Assembly (NCBI GenBank): GCA_905250125.1
Contig: CAJNOL010000572.1
Location: 1 to 64,000, forward strand
Length of the DNA: 64,000 bases
Direction of reading: 5' to 3'
Origin: Rotaria sordida
Taxonomy: Eukaryota; Rotifera; Eurotatoria; Philodinida; Philodinidae
Part shown: positions 44,484 to 57,948 of the stretch, piece by piece
Position numbering within the stretch: the first letter of the stretch is position 1
How the letters are laid out: each line of letters starts with the position of its first letter
The notes under the pieces: generated by a model
Seen by the model: the letters and a program-made list of their open reading frames with translations, nothing else
What the model was told of the DNA's origin: nothing
Database searches by the model: none
Position numbers and translations under genes: made by a program

Positions 44484-45325
44484 CTTAAAAAAAGAAAATA
44501 AAGTTATCAATCGATAGATAATATTTTTCACATATGATTGTCTCTTTCTACATGACTGAATACCAAAAAAACAAAAGATTGGGATAAAAGAAGAAAATAA
44601 CATGACGAAGAAGGCTTTTAAATTATTTAGATTCGACACTTATATAGTCAAATAACAATCAGCTGTTGGACTGGTTGTCGTCATCATCATAGTTGTCTTG
44701 ATTATTGAACTGAAATATAGTTTTCATATTATAAAAAAAAAGTAAAAAAAAAATAATAATAATACAAATTCTACTATGAATTCGATTAAATTCATGATAT
44801 ATACTAATATAGATGGCGTTAAATATGATAAACTAATAATCATAGTTTCTCTTTTTATTTTTATTTTTAAGAAAAGATCTTATATGAAATAAGAAAAAGT
44901 TTTTGATTTATAAAAGTTCTCTATTATTTATTATTTAACTTTCTGATTGGTTGTTTAGTAATAAGACTTTTTCTTCTCCCCATCTCATATTCTTTCTTTC
45001 TATTCTCATCAGCTGGCTAATCGTTCGTGACTTGAAATCAAGAATGTATGATATCACGTTCTTTTCACTCTCTATTAATTATAAACATATATGACCTCTG
45101 TTCCAGTTATTATTTGAATGTTGATTACTTTCTAAAAAAAAATGGGTCATTCATTTTGACAATAACCTTGCTTTGTTTTTTTTTGCTTCTAGGCAAATAT
45201 CTAAAATAAAATTTACAAAAGAAATCATTGAATATTCTACTTCAATATATAAATGTTATGATAGAATTGACAATTAAATATAGATATAATATATTCTAGA
45301 TATTAAAAGAATAACGGCTGAATGA
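44484..45325. promoter_or_regulatory. Divergent upstream region of Lys-rich gene and ADAM10
   Basis: 840 bp separate two genes transcribed away from each other, so both promoters should lie here. No TATA, initiator or factor site could be assigned with confidence. A short acidic frame on the minus strand (around 44650-44710) preceded by TTTCAG might be an untranslated or upstream exon. Confidence 0.4.
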
Positions 45326-48300
45326 ATGCCGTGGTTGCTCAATCTTCTATTTTTCTTGGGAATCTTATGGTCATATCAACATTTTCCATTAGGTAATTTT
45401 TCATTACAAAAAAAAAAAGAATAAAGACAAAAATTTTTCTTTTCTTTTTTTTAGTTAATGCTGATTATCTGTCATCATTTGGTATCAAACGTTATAGTGT
45501 TATTCGTGCTATTCATGATGAAACAACAACAAATATTCATCGACGAAAACGTTCAATTATTAAAAATAATCCTGATCGTATTCTTACACTTGAATTAGAT
45601 CATAAGTAAATATATTTCTTTCATTTATATGAAACATAATGCAAAAAGAGTGTTGAAGTACATAGGGGAGAAGTTTGTATCTCTCGAGACTATTACAGAT
45701 TGTATATCAATAATGCTTTGATATTTGGAAGTTAAATAAAAGGCTGGTAACGAGAGATGTATTCCGAAATAGATAAAATAAAACAATCTCATTGTGATTA
45801 GCAAATAGTAATTACTACATTTTAATGTCATAGAGATTGTACTCTAACATCTTTTATTGTTTAGAAATATAACTTTAATTTTAAAAAATACGAATGAATT
45901 TTTTGCTATCGATGCTGATATTCATCTTGGTTCATCGTCTTTTTTTCGAATAAATTCTTCTATTCTTTTTGATGGTTATGTCTTAGGTAAATGATTTATT
46001 CTTGTTAATTTTTCATAACTAAAAATCTTTTTGTAATTTAATTAGATCATCCTGATACATCTTATGTTAGTGGTGGATTCTATTCAAATTGGTTTGATGG
46101 TACAATTAAAATGTCAAATGAAACTTGGCATATTGAACCAACACGTAAATATGGTTTAAATTTAGTTAATATGGGTCCATCAATAATATACAATGCACTT
46201 GATATTGATATGACAAAATTGAATAGTAATAATGCATTTCGATCTAAACGATTTGTAATTAATGAAAATGATGAATCATTATCTTTTTGTGGACTTAATA
46301 AGAATGATAATCGAGAAAATATGAAAAAACAAACAAAACGATTAATAAATGATAAATATGAAAATTTAAATTTTAAATCTCGTTATACAAGATCAAAACG
46401 ACAGACAATAAATAAAAATGAACGAGAACGTACTTGTTGTTATATTTATATACGTGTTGATCCAACATTATGGGATGTTGTTTATAAAAATGAAGGTCTT
46501 AATGTAAGAATTTGAATTTATTTATTTATTTTTTTCTATTTAGAAATTATTTATTTATTATAAAATAGGAAAAAGAACCAACTATTCATGCAATTGTTAC
46601 ATTTCTTTATCGAACAGTAACAGCAGCAAATGCTATTTATCGTTCATTACAATTTGAATCAAATGGTGATGTTCTACATAGATTTACATTAAGAATTAAA
46701 CGAATTCGAGTATGTTATTTATTTTAATATTAGATTGAACTTCGGAAGGACACCGTTCTCACGCTAGATAAAACATAGATGTTAGTTTTTTTTAAATATC
46801 TGAACGCTATCGATAATCGGTCGTGAAGTTTAAATATAGATTTACATTGGCGGTTTTCATTTGGGCACATAGACAGAATTTTTCTTCACGACATAGTAAA
46901 AAACAAAAATTCTCGTGGAAGAAAAAGCTTGACTCCTATTTTGTTTTTTTTTGAGGTGTCAGGAAATATGTTTATCTGCCTTGTCATCGAGGATGGATAT
47001 GGATGTGTACGAGTACATAAAAGATGTTCATTCATATCCGCGATGAATTGTCTAGTTATCTTCGGACTACAGCCATTGTTGCAGTTTTGAGTAGCAAAGG
47101 CTTTAGTTTTTTGCTTATGTTGAATTAGAATCCTGAATTTCTATGCGAATAAAAATCTTCAAGACTAATAAGGGAAGGTCTTCAACTTACGGACGTGGTT
47201 CGACTTCATATTATGACTACGAGGTAGGTCTCTATGAGACTAAAAGGATTTTGATCTATAGATTATTGATGAAGAGTTATGGTCGTTTTGCTGAGTTTTG
47301 ATTTCCGAAACAATTGAATTAAAGAATTTCGACTTGAAATTTGCTCATAGATGGTTCTTAGAATTACCTGAAAGTTTCAGCCAAAATGTGAATGTCCCTC
47401 CTCTCGAGATATTGAATTTTCAGAGACATGCTGCTAAAATCGAGTTTATTTGAAAATTCAATATCTCGATAGGAGAAACATTCATTTTGACTGAAACTTC
47501 CAGATGATTCTAAGAACTGTTAGACCTATCTGTGAGCAAAATTTCAATGTTGAAATTCAGTAAAACGGCCATTACTCTTCATGAATAAGCTATGAACCCA
47601 AATCCTTTTAGTCTCATAGAGACCTACCTTGTAGCCTTACTAGGAAGTTGAACAGTATTCGTAAGTATAAAATTGCATTATGATTTAATAAGAAATTAAA
47701 ATTTCGAATTTTGATATTAAGTTTAGCACATTATATATTAAATTATTTATTTATTTTAGATTTTAACACCTGATGATTGTGGACAAAAAAATTTAAGTTT
47801 AAGTGAAACAAATATTTGTCGTTCATTTCTTGATTCAAATGTTTTATTAACATGGCATTCAGCTGAAAATTTTGCTGATTATTGTCTAGCATATATATTT
47901 GCTGCACGAGATTTTGGTGATGGAACATTAGGTTTAGCATGGATGGGAAGTGTTGCATCAAGTATGTCTTAGCGTTTTTTAATCAATAAAATTTAATATT
48001 AAATTTATTTTCAGATAGTCGCGGTGGTATTTGTGAAAAACCAGCAAACGATGTTTATGAAGGACAACGTGTTATGAAAACACTGAATACTGGAATGATA
48101 ACTGTTATCAATCATAATACACGTACATCATCATTGATGACAGAATTAACATTTGCTCATGAAGTTGGACATAATTTAGGTGCTGAGGTTCGTATATTAT
48201 ATCATATATATATATGTATAGAGAGGATGGTTCTTCTTCTGTCATAAACATCAGTTGTTTTTTTTTTTTTCGTTTAGCATGATGATGAAAAATGTGGTGG

Positions 48301-51300
48301 TGATGCAACTTATGGTCATTATATAATGTATCGACGAGCAACAACAGGTCTTGAAGAAAATAATAATAAATTTTCTAAATGTAGTATGGAAAAAATGGGA
48401 CCAGTTGTTATTTCAATTAAAAATGAACTTGCTGGAAAAATAAATTGTTTAACAGGTATTATAGAAAGAAAAAAAAAATGTTTTTGTTTGTTAATATAAA
48501 AATTTTTTTTATTTTAAAATAGAATGTTCACAAGTTGGATATTGTGGAAATCGAAATGTTGAAGATGATGAAGAATGTGATTGTGGTTTTATATCGGAAT
48601 GTACAGATGATTGTTGTTATCCAGCTGGTGGTCCTGATGCTAAATTAGGTTGTAAATTAAAACCAGGTGCTCGTTGCAGGTAAATATTCAATACGAATGA
48701 TTTTTGTAATTTATATTTTTTTTTGTTGTTTTTAGTCCATCTAAAGGTCCATGTTGCTCCGATCAATGTACATTCCATTCAACTTCTCATATATGCCATA
48801 AAGATAAGGCTAGTCAAGATTGTATTGGAGATGTTCGATGCGAGTAAGTCAAAGTTGAATAAAAATATATATACAATGTCCGAAAAGTCCGTCCTGAAGA
48901 TAATAAGAATATCTCATAAAAAGTTTTAAGATATTTACATATTTCTGATATTATAGTATGTTCTTTAAACTTTTATTTTATTTAATTTGGTATCTAACGG
49001 ATATTCAAAATCATTCCAACCGAGTCCGTGACCAATGCTACGGGCCAGGACTGCCATTTCTTGTTTTACAAATAGGATTTATGAAAGTCTACATGGAGTA
49101 ATAACACAATATTTCACTATTTTAATAACTGAATCAGTTTCATTGTTTGTTTCCCCTCAAAAAACCACTGAATGGATAGCATGATCAAAAAGTTGAAAAG
49201 AATAATCTACAGAATAACGTCAAAACCGAAGGTCTAACGATAATGAGCAGAAAGGGTTTTGAGATTCGAGTGACGTCCTCAAAAAGAAAGGAATCAGGCG
49301 AAATAATGACCATAAGAGATCTGAGAAACTCGCTTGTCAACAGGCGAGACTTTTTGTATTAGGAATTCTCAGAAACGCCAAACTTCAAAACATCGTACAA
49401 AAAAAAAACAAATAGCAACTAAAAGATGTTTAGATTACAGACACTGATTTTTCAAGTGTTACTTCAAGAAAACAGTAATATTTCCGCGACAGTTTCTTCA
49501 TAGTGAAGGGAATGATCTAATAGCGAAAAAAAAATAAGCAAAATTGCGTCAAATAAACTGAAGAAGATCATGAAATTTTGATGGCGTAGTAACTTTGCAT
49601 TTTTCTGTACTCAAAAAAGTGTTCATTACTTGAAAAATGAGTCGCGATAGAATATTCTTGAATATATACAGTTAAAAAGAGCTTTTGACATGAATTCAAG
49701 ATCAGTATTTTCGATCTTTCAGAAATATATTTTAGTCGATGAGAAATGAACACATTTATATTTGTCCAAGAAATTTTGCAAGAGTCATTAGGAACAAATA
49801 ATGAAAAAAGAAGAAAAATTTATTTAAAATTTTTGCATTGTTCATAATAAAAATGGTGTATAAAATCGAAAAGTTTAGGACTAAATTAAACAAGATGGAT
49901 GCTTATATCTATTGATTAGTTCTTGACTAATACATTTTATTATAAATGTTCTTATGAAAATGAGAAAAATCTAGCAGAAACATAACTTATTTCATTAGAA
50001 GATTAGTTAATCGCACGGAACACTTAAACGTTGAAATGAAGTACAAAATATGTACCCTAGAAGTACGAAAATTTTCTGGGGTACGGTTGACAGCCCTGCT
50101 ACAAGCTCTAATTATTATTGAAGTAATTCTCCTCGTAATTTGTTAAACTGATGAAAAACGACGGCATATTTTACTTCGATCTGAGGTTAACCTTTTCGAA
50201 AAAAAATTTTGAAGAAAGTTTTTTTTTTCGTTATTAATTCTCATTTCGAATTCGACTAGATCTTGATATTAAAATTCGTATTCATATCCTATTTTATCGA
50301 TAGACTATTTAAAATATTTACGGCAGAGTTTTGAGATATCTTCTGCAATCTCCTCATTTGATTTTCTTATAATTCTAGTGGTATTCAAGCAACATGTCCT
50401 CTTAATGATACACAATTCTTTAAACCAGTTGATACATTATGTAATCAAAATACTCAATTATGTGATCGAGGGGTTAGTATTATAATAGTTTGTTTATTTT
50501 TTTTTTATACATATTTATGAATATAATTTTTTTGTTTTAGGAATGTAATAAAAGTATATGTACATTAATAAATAAAACTGAATGTATATTAACAATACCG
50601 AATGTTGAAGATCCATTAAGACAACGAGATATTGATCGAGAATATTTATGTCATATTGGATGTTTTGATAGTAAGAATATAATATTTTGTTTTTTTTTGT
50701 TTTAGAGAAGAAAATAATAAAAATAATTTTATTTTAAAGCTCGAACAAATTCATGTGTTGATACACTTGCTCTTCGTATGCCGAATAATCATAGTATGAG
50801 TGGATTTGGTTATAAACATCGACCTGGTTTGTTATTTAAATTTAATACTTTTTTTTTTTTGTAATATTAAATTCATAAAAGGTCATGCTTGTTCTGGAAC
50901 AGCTGGTTATTGTGATGTATTTGGTAAATGTCGTGCTGTTGATGCTGAAGGTCCTTTAACACGATTAAAAAATATGTTACTTAATGAAGAAAATATTCGT
51001 ACAATTACTCAACTTACTCAGGTTTTTATTATATGTTAAACATAAAAACAAAAAAAAACATCAATCTTTTTGTTTTAGGAATATTGGTGGGCTTTTGTAT
51101 TGGGTCTATTAGGCCTTATTGGTTTTATGAGTATTTTTGTAAAAATTTGTTCTGTTCATACTCCTTCATCAAATCCACGTTTAAAACCAGCTCGCACACT
51201 TTCACTTAAACGTGGTGTATGTGAATTATTGATATGAATTTAAAAAACAAAAATAAAGTGAATGTTTGTGTGTGTATTTTTAGTGTCATGGTCCTCGACC

Positions 51301-51451
51301 ACATGGTATGCATCATACTCGTCAACCGCCAACTTCATCAGCATTATCTGGTAGTGAACTTACTTCTTTACAACAACAACAACAACCACCTAAAGTGTTT
51401 GTACGTGGATCAGATAAACAACAGAATAAAATTAAATCTTCTCGTCTTTAA
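45326..51451 (+). CDS. ADAM10: ADAM10-type membrane metalloprotease (about 16 exons)
   Basis: It begins with a signal peptide ([17 protein letters not shown]), chosen over an ATG 4 bp upstream in another frame. The pro-domain has a candidate cysteine-switch Cys ([10 protein letters not shown]) and a furin-like site (YTRSKRQT). The catalytic domain contains [13 protein letters not shown] (zinc site, split by an intron after the Glu) and the Met-turn [10 protein letters not shown]. The disintegrin domain opens [20 protein letters not shown] and continues [16 protein letters not shown] Cys-rich region ends [20 protein letters not shown]. The transmembrane helix [19 protein letters not shown] is followed by the ADAM10 hallmark [16 protein letters not shown] and a short Pro/Gln-rich tail. 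ADAM10 (Kuzbanian) sheds ectodomains including Notch at the cell surface. Two introns are enlarged: 46709-47758 (fold-back element) and 48843-50378. All catalytic residues are present. Confidence 0.93.
47186..47665. repeat. Fold-back element in an ADAM10 intron
   Basis: A 480-bp palindrome. 'aggtaggtctctatgagact' (47222) is mirrored at about 47609-47629. 'gaaagtttcagccaaaatg' (47370) is mirrored by 'cattttgactgaaacttcc' (47485), and 'ctcgagatattgaattttca' (47402) by 'tgaaaattcaatatctcgat' (47453). Only a short loop separates the arms near 47430. Internal arm identity is high (about 80-85 percent by eye). Confidence 0.88.
48843..50378. other. Long ADAM10 intron without recognised content
   Basis: About 1.5 kb. 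The start (tgtccgaaaagtccgtcctg) and a point near 49868 (aaaatcgaaaagtttaggac) loosely resemble Tc1/mariner ends, and the base composition between is less AT-rich than usual. I could not identify a transposase or matching inverted repeats. Confidence 0.4.
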
Positions 51452-52042
51452 TCTTTATTCATTTCTTTTTTTTTTTGTTATGATTAGAACAGTACTAGTT
51501 TTTCATTAAGAACCTTATTATATTTCTATATATGTATATGTAATTCTAATATTTCTTCTATATGAAGCATTAAGTCAGACATAATGATCTTTTATATGAT
51601 TCATAGATGGCACTGATCAGATTAAATATATCTCAGTTAAACACTTTTTTTCTTGTTATTTTTTTCGTTGTCATAATTAGCTGAATGTTACATTCGTTCC
51701 TTATAGTCAAATAGTCTGTTATTAATCTTTTATATGTATATTTATATAGTTATGCTTGTATTTACATATACATTCAATCACTTTGAAAGTGATATTTATG
51801 ATACATGCAACACAGGGTATATATATAGATAGCGTTCTTTTGTTTCTTTTTTTTTGATGTACTTATGCGCAGACTAGATCACTCTGTTTTTTTTTGTTAT
51901 GTTCACACTTTCTAATAGTTTCTTGAAATACAATTTAATTATATATTTGTTTGTCTATGAATGAATTTGTAGTGCCTTCTAGATTGTTTATAAGACACAT
52001 ACACAAAAAAAAACAAGCATTCTTATTTTATTATAATTAATC
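51452..52042. other. Intergenic between ADAM10 and eL41
   Basis: Holds the ADAM10 3' flank and the eL41 promoter and leader. No element was assigned. Confidence 0.5.
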
Positions 52043-52174
52043 ATGCGAGCTAAGGTAAAGATTTTATAATGATAGTGAAGATTTTCTAAATGTTTTGTGT
52101 TTTTTTAGTGGCGTAAGAAACGAATGCGACGACTCAAACGTAAACGAAGACGTATGCGTGAACGATCGAAATAA
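52043..52174 (+). CDS. RPL41: Ribosomal protein eL41 (25 aa, 2 exons)
   Basis: Exon 1 (52043-52054) encodes MRAK and exon 2 (52109-52174) encodes WRKKRMRRLKRKRRRMRERS plus a final Lys and stop TAA. The 54-bp intron has a GTAAAG donor and TTTTTTTAG acceptor. The product is the 25-residue, Arg/Lys-only helix of the large-subunit protein eL41, which bridges the two ribosomal subunits. It differs from the metazoan sequence as I recall it at only two positions near the end. It is easily missed because both exons are tiny. The longer antisense and sense frames across it are spurious. Confidence 0.96.
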
Positions 52175-53577
52175 AACAATCATGATGATAATGATAAAGA
52201 TATTAATAACAAGAATAATTACAAAATATATTTCATCTTTTTTTGTTTTTCTTTTTATCATCATTTGTTTAAAAAAGAAAAGAAAATATAATTATCGAAT
52301 AATTAAAATTTTAATCCTATTGAATTGAGACATGTTGTTCCTTTGTCTTTTATTAATGCTTATCTATTTGAAACAGCTATAGAGTGTGTGTGTGTTATCA
52401 CATGAAATTTCAGTTAGAATTGTGAAAAATCTCTACCAACAATAGACGATCTTGAATCTTCTATTATGTTGAAGTGTACAAAATTTGAAAAAGAAGTCTG
52501 AATTTTTGTTTGTATTCATTATTCCTTGAAGAGAGAAATATATTTTTGTTATCATAATGAATGAGATAGAATTAATTAATTATGATGAGAATGTGAAAGA
52601 AGATTGCTATGCTTATGTTATGTATTCAATAAGATATATGATAACTGCAAAGATGTTATAAAGATATTCAATGAAATTTTTGTGCATATTAGAAAAAAAA
52701 ACTTATTAGAAATTGAAGTCATATTCTATTTATTCGTAGAGAAGAATCTGACGTCGTCAAAGCAATGATTATTTCTTCACATTGTTTCGAAATCCAAATT
52801 TTATTGGACTATTTTTTAAATAGTAAACATATGTTTATTGCATGATGCTATTAACAATGAATAATCAAACATAAATGTCAACATTAAAAATTATTGCATA
52901 TATATGATATCAGTTATATTATCTTCTTTATATGACATGAACAAGTACGTGCTCGTCCTCTAAATGTCATTTAATATCATTCTTTCGCTTAATTACAAAT
53001 GTTCACTTTGTAATCATATGACGAAATAAATCATAGATTTAGATATTTCATCAGATATCATTTCTAATATAATTTAATATTGTATTAGATCTTTTTAACT
53101 GTAACTTTATGATCGGAATGTGAAATACTATTCGTTGATTTGTTATTTTTAATAGACACTTTTATAGTATACAAAACATTAATCATAGACTCGTTTATGA
53201 ATGCAAAGAATTGCAATTAGTCTTTTCTCGGTATGATAAGGACTATTCACAATGAGATTAACATATTTGACAGAAATCGATAGTAAAGAATATCTATTTA
53301 ATTTTTCTTCGAAAATTTTTAATTCATACAATGTTAATCTATTTTTTCTTTTTGTTTACATTAGAATTGTTCAATGAATTGAATGATATATTTTGATTGA
53401 TTATCCCTATTTAGACTATGAACCATATCTATAGTTTATTTTATTGTTTTTTAAGAAGCATGAGACAAACAATTTAAAAAAAAAGAAAGAAAGAAAAGAT
53501 TCGGTTGCGATTAAGATTGCTCTTGTTGTTTTTGGGAATCTGAAAATGATATATTCAAAAGAATTTTTTTTCTTTGT
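52175..53577. other. Intergenic between convergent eL41 and dynein LIC genes
   Basis: AT-rich, no gene recognised. The eL41 3' end (AATAAA-like aaataaaaca immediately after the stop) lies at its start. Confidence 0.5.
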
Positions 53578-56500
53578 TCAATTCAAAACAATAGAAAACT
53601 CACTTTGGTTAGCCGTCAAAGTCGAATCAACACCAGTATTGTCATTATCTGAAATAGGAGAAGATTAATTTAATATATTCATAGTCAAAAAAAAAACGAA
53701 GAAGCATCGATATTCCCAAAAAAAATAAAAAAGTATTCAAAAGGACGGAAAAATAAAAAGCAAAATAAGCAAATGATTATACCCGAGCATAAATACACCA
53801 CATTATACATGGTGCAGAGAATAACTTCTGCTCACTTAACATTTTTACAATCATTAGAAATTTTGAAATGTCTATCTGGTCTAGTTTAACATGCCATTGT
53901 TGCGCTTGGTTGTTAGGGATGAGACTAGAAAGATGGTATTCTACATGTACTACGTATGAAACAGTATTATGATGATATTCATCTTTTGAAACTATATATC
54001 ATTTTCATCATTAATTACTATAGAACAATGGGTACTAAGATGTGTACCACCAGATGTCTGAGACTATTGGTGCACTGTAACTAAATAGATCCATCGATAA
54101 TTGGTACTGAAAGAGAATTTAAGTAATAGATTGATGGTTTTTGTTTTTCTTGAACTATTATTTGATGATACTACTATTAATTGGTTTAGGTCGAAAAGAT
54201 GATTGAAATTGTAATAGATCAATTAATAATGAATCTCATGTTATGATGTTCTAAGATTTATCTGTTGAGACACGATGAATGAATTGATCATGCTATCTCA
54301 ACAGAATTCTTATGTGATGAAATGTCTTTAATAAGTTGAAACTGTTTGTTTTTTGTTTTTTTTATTCTTTTCTTTCAAATAATTTTTAGTTAAGGAATGA
54401 TTTATCAGAGAGTAAACAAAAGAGGATTAACTTTTTGATAATTGTGGAACAAGGTTATTATTATTATCTCGTATAATAGAATAAGTTAATATTGATTAGT
54501 TAGAAAATAAAAAATCCTTTTCACTAGCCGTTATAATGATTGTTTCTAATGAGAAATATCATCAAAATCTGCTTATTTTGTTATTGAATTATATTACGAG
54601 GAAAAAGACAAACCATTGTTCGTCAATCGTTGATAAGTGGTAACAGTTGGTCTATTATGGTAAAACAACAGAATTATTCTTAGTTATAAGAAACGCTCGA
54701 AAATTTGAATTATTCTTTTCATTTAATATGAATGTCTGATGCGATGTTACTTATAGATTTGCATGTTGATAATTAACAATTATAATCGAGTTGTTTTTAT
54801 TCATCTATAAATTTAATAATGAGTCATCTCTCATAGAGAGTCAAAAGATTTCTTATAGTTTGTTGTTCAAACTATTAGAAATATGAATTATAAATCAGTA
54901 ATATTATGTTTTTTTTGTACAATTCATTGAGTTGTATTTATGAAATTTTTAGTTTTTATTTCGAAATTCGATAATCGAAAATAAAGAACATATAGCTTAC
55001 TTTGTCGTTGAGTGACAGGTGAACTGGCATTTGTTGGAGTTACTGGACCACCCGATTTTCTTGTTAGAAGACTATTGAAGAAATTAGCTAGGGCACCTTC
55101 ATTTGCTGCTGCACTAGTACCGCCAGAAGAAGTAGTCTTAAAATAAAATAATTTTCATAATTTTTTTAAACTAAAAATTACACATTTATGAATTATACCG
55201 GTTGATTTCGTGATCGACCAGGCATAGATGGTGTTTGTGAAATCATACCACTACTTACACCTGATGTCATTACATTTCGTGTGAGTACAGGTGTAGCATT
55301 TTCCTCCTACGAATGAAAATATAACAAAGTTGTTCTGACATTGAAAACAAAATATTTGTTTATTTTTGACTACCGTGAAGGTGTTTCAAGTTATGGGTTA
55401 TGACCAAAGTTTTTGTGCTCTTTCGAAAGACCAAGAGTTTTGACGAAAAATTTCTTCGTATACTTTTGTATTTTCATTATTACAATTCAAAAATAAATGT
55501 TGACACCTTTATTAATATATATCAGCTCTTAGAGGAGAATCTAACCTATTAAATGTACTATTGGAGTTTTTTTTTTTATAGATCACTTAATTTTTCATTT
55601 CTCTTATTTTCACTAAAAGGTGTTTTGTATAGAAAGAAGCAATTGTAAAGTGTCTATAGTTTTATTCAAGTAAAAGCCACAACTTAGTTTAATATAAAAC
55701 TTTCTAAAGAAGCGTCCATTCGACAGAGTGCACAATATATTGATTCTAATCCATAGCTTTTTTTCAAAGAAGTCAAAAAGTAAACAAATATTTTATCTCA
55801 AAATTTTCGATTCACTCGTTATATTATAAATACTTACAGTTCTTCCAGGTGATGCAGCTCGATTAAGTGTTAATTGAAGACGAGATAAAAATTCTTGATC
55901 ATCTTCAGCTGTAATAATTTCATTATCACGTTGTAATGGCTGTAGACATAAGAAAGTAAAAAATAAAAAAAAAAATGATTTATTTATTCATATATTAATT
56001 AAAATAAAATACCCGTCGAACAATAGGTTTAACGAATACATCTGAATAATTATCAGTTGATTTAAGTCGATGAAGATTTTCTAATAAAATATCAACTTTT
56101 TTTGGATTATCCCAACCTGATGGTATAAATATAGCATCACGTTCAACAATAGCAGCAGGTGATATAAATGGATAACCATAACATTTATGTAGAATATATT
56201 TATATAATTTATCAATATTTTTTTTTTCTTTTACAGATGTAAAAAATAATGCAGCACCATCTAAAGCAAAAATAAACAAAAATTTCAAAAAAAAAAAATA
56301 AAAAACAAAACATACATTCTAAACAAAATTTTCTTAAATGATATTGCATAAAATCAAACTGTTCATCTTTATAATCATTTTCTTTTTCAAGAGTTGACAT
56401 TGCATCACACTAAATAAAAATATATTGAAAAAACAAAAAAAAACAAATTAATTTTCTTTTTTTAAATTATATACTTTTGTAATAACAACAATAACTGGAA

Positions 56501-57343
56501 TTCCAAGTGATTTTGTTAATACACCTTCAGGTAATGGTAAAATAATTTGTTCTTCACTATTATTTATATTTGTAGATGTTGTACCTGATGCTAATGAAAC
56601 TGATGAAACTGAACTTGGAATTCGACCACCTATTATTCCACTTTTTATTGTTGTTGATGATGATGATGATGTTATCATTATTGATGTATCATTTGGTTCT
56701 GTATAATGTTGAAAATCATATTGAAATCGATCACGTATTTCATGTAAATGTGTTGAATCTAATTGAAGTTTATCAATATGTTCTTCAACAAGTGTTATCC
56801 ATTTTTTTAATGTTGTTAATAATGACCATGGTTGTGTCATATTAGCAACAAGCATAAGAATAGTATCTTCATATGTATCTGATTTAATTGCAAATTTAAG
56901 TAAAGGTGATGAACATGTTACATCACCATCAAGTATCCATACACCTAATTTTGGAGTATCTATTTATTAAATAATATTTAAAAAAATATATATATGTTTT
57001 TAAAAATGAATTTCAATACCATCTCGATCATCATCTCGAACATCAATATAATGATATTCTAAACCAGCACCTCGTTTTGGATCCTCATTACCTTGTAATT
57101 TAGCTACTAATGTTGTACGACCACTTTCATTATCACCAAGAACTACAAGTGATTTTGTTGCCGGTGCTTTTTTTGTTGATGATTTTACATCACGTAATAT
57201 TGATGCCCTATCAAATAGTTCGAATGAAAGAAACAAAAAAACAAAAAAAAGATATAAGTTAATTTTACTTACCATATGCCTTGTTTTTCGTCAGTACTAT
57301 CTACAGATGGAAGAGATTCATCTACGACAGTTTGCTTTGTCAT
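53578..57343 (-). CDS. DYNC1LI: Cytoplasmic dynein 1 light intermediate chain (500 aa, 9 exons)
   Basis: Exons: 57273-57343, 57020-57207, 56475-56959, 56316-56409, 56013-56260, 55838-55939, 55199-55306, 55001-55136, 53578-53648. They sum to exactly 501 codons. The Ras-like domain is clear: [65 protein letters not shown], then [20 protein letters not shown]. It continues through [16 protein letters not shown] and [12 protein letters not shown]. The C-terminal adaptor-binding helix is conserved ([17 protein letters not shown]). LIC links the dynein heavy chain to cargo adaptors such as BICD and Hook. The P-loop lysine of vertebrate LIC is Arg here (ESGRTT), questioning nucleotide binding. An acidic/Ser-rich insert (about residues 155-210) is lineage-specific. 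The last exon, after a 1.35-kb intron, is inferred from phase and a good acceptor. Confidence 0.9.
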
Positions 57344-57948
57344 AGTATTAATGTTGTTTCTGTAATAAAACAAAAAAAAAAAGATACAAAAGAAAAATAT
57401 TGTCAAATCATATTCGTCATTGCATTTAATCAAAATTCCAGAAACAAAAAAAAAATCTTAAACTAAAATCTGTCGCACCAAGTATCTTATTTTCGACTCA
57501 CTTGTATATATATATATAACAATTGACACGATCGTTGATAGACAGACAAAATGAGAAACTAGCACAGTTGTAAATATGATAAATGGTCAAAATTCAACTA
57601 CCAATAAAAATCTTGATTCGAACCTTCTTATTTTATTTTCGATGAATAATGAGATTCTAGATTTGTGATATGAAGAATAATTATTTAAGAATATTATCTT
57701 TAATCGGAAAATTAATATTAACTTATGAAATACAATGGTTCAAATAATTAATTCATTTTAAAGTGACAATAATTTAATTTTAATCAACCAATCGAAAAAC
57801 GACATTAAAAAAACAATTATTTATTGATTGAAATAATATCCAATAAAATATTTTTTCAAATGAATTGAAAATTCTCTTTCATTACTTTTTACTTTAAGAT
57901 ATCAATCATTTTTCATTTTAACGTCTGTCAACGTTAACAAATCTTAAA
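57344..57948. promoter_or_regulatory. Divergent upstream region of dynein LIC and FASTK genes
   Basis: 605 bp between two start codons pointing outward; both promoters must lie here or in unannotated 5' exons. AT-rich without an identifiable element. A short TA run (about 57507-57519) is the only simple repeat. Confidence 0.45.

Noticed and set aside
44640..44715. Acidic minus-strand mini-exon (NNQDNYDDDDNQSNS)
   Set aside because: It has an acceptor-like TTTCAG but no upstream exon was found, and it ends in a stop before the Lys-rich gene; it may be 5' untranslated sequence.
48843..50378. Possible Tc1/mariner remnant in the long ADAM10 intron
   Set aside because: The two end-like motifs do not form a convincing inverted pair and no transposase motif could be read; a translated search would be needed.
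53444..53668. 74-codon plus-strand frame
   Set aside because: It is antisense to the inferred last exon of the dynein light intermediate chain, which joins in phase with the rest of that gene.
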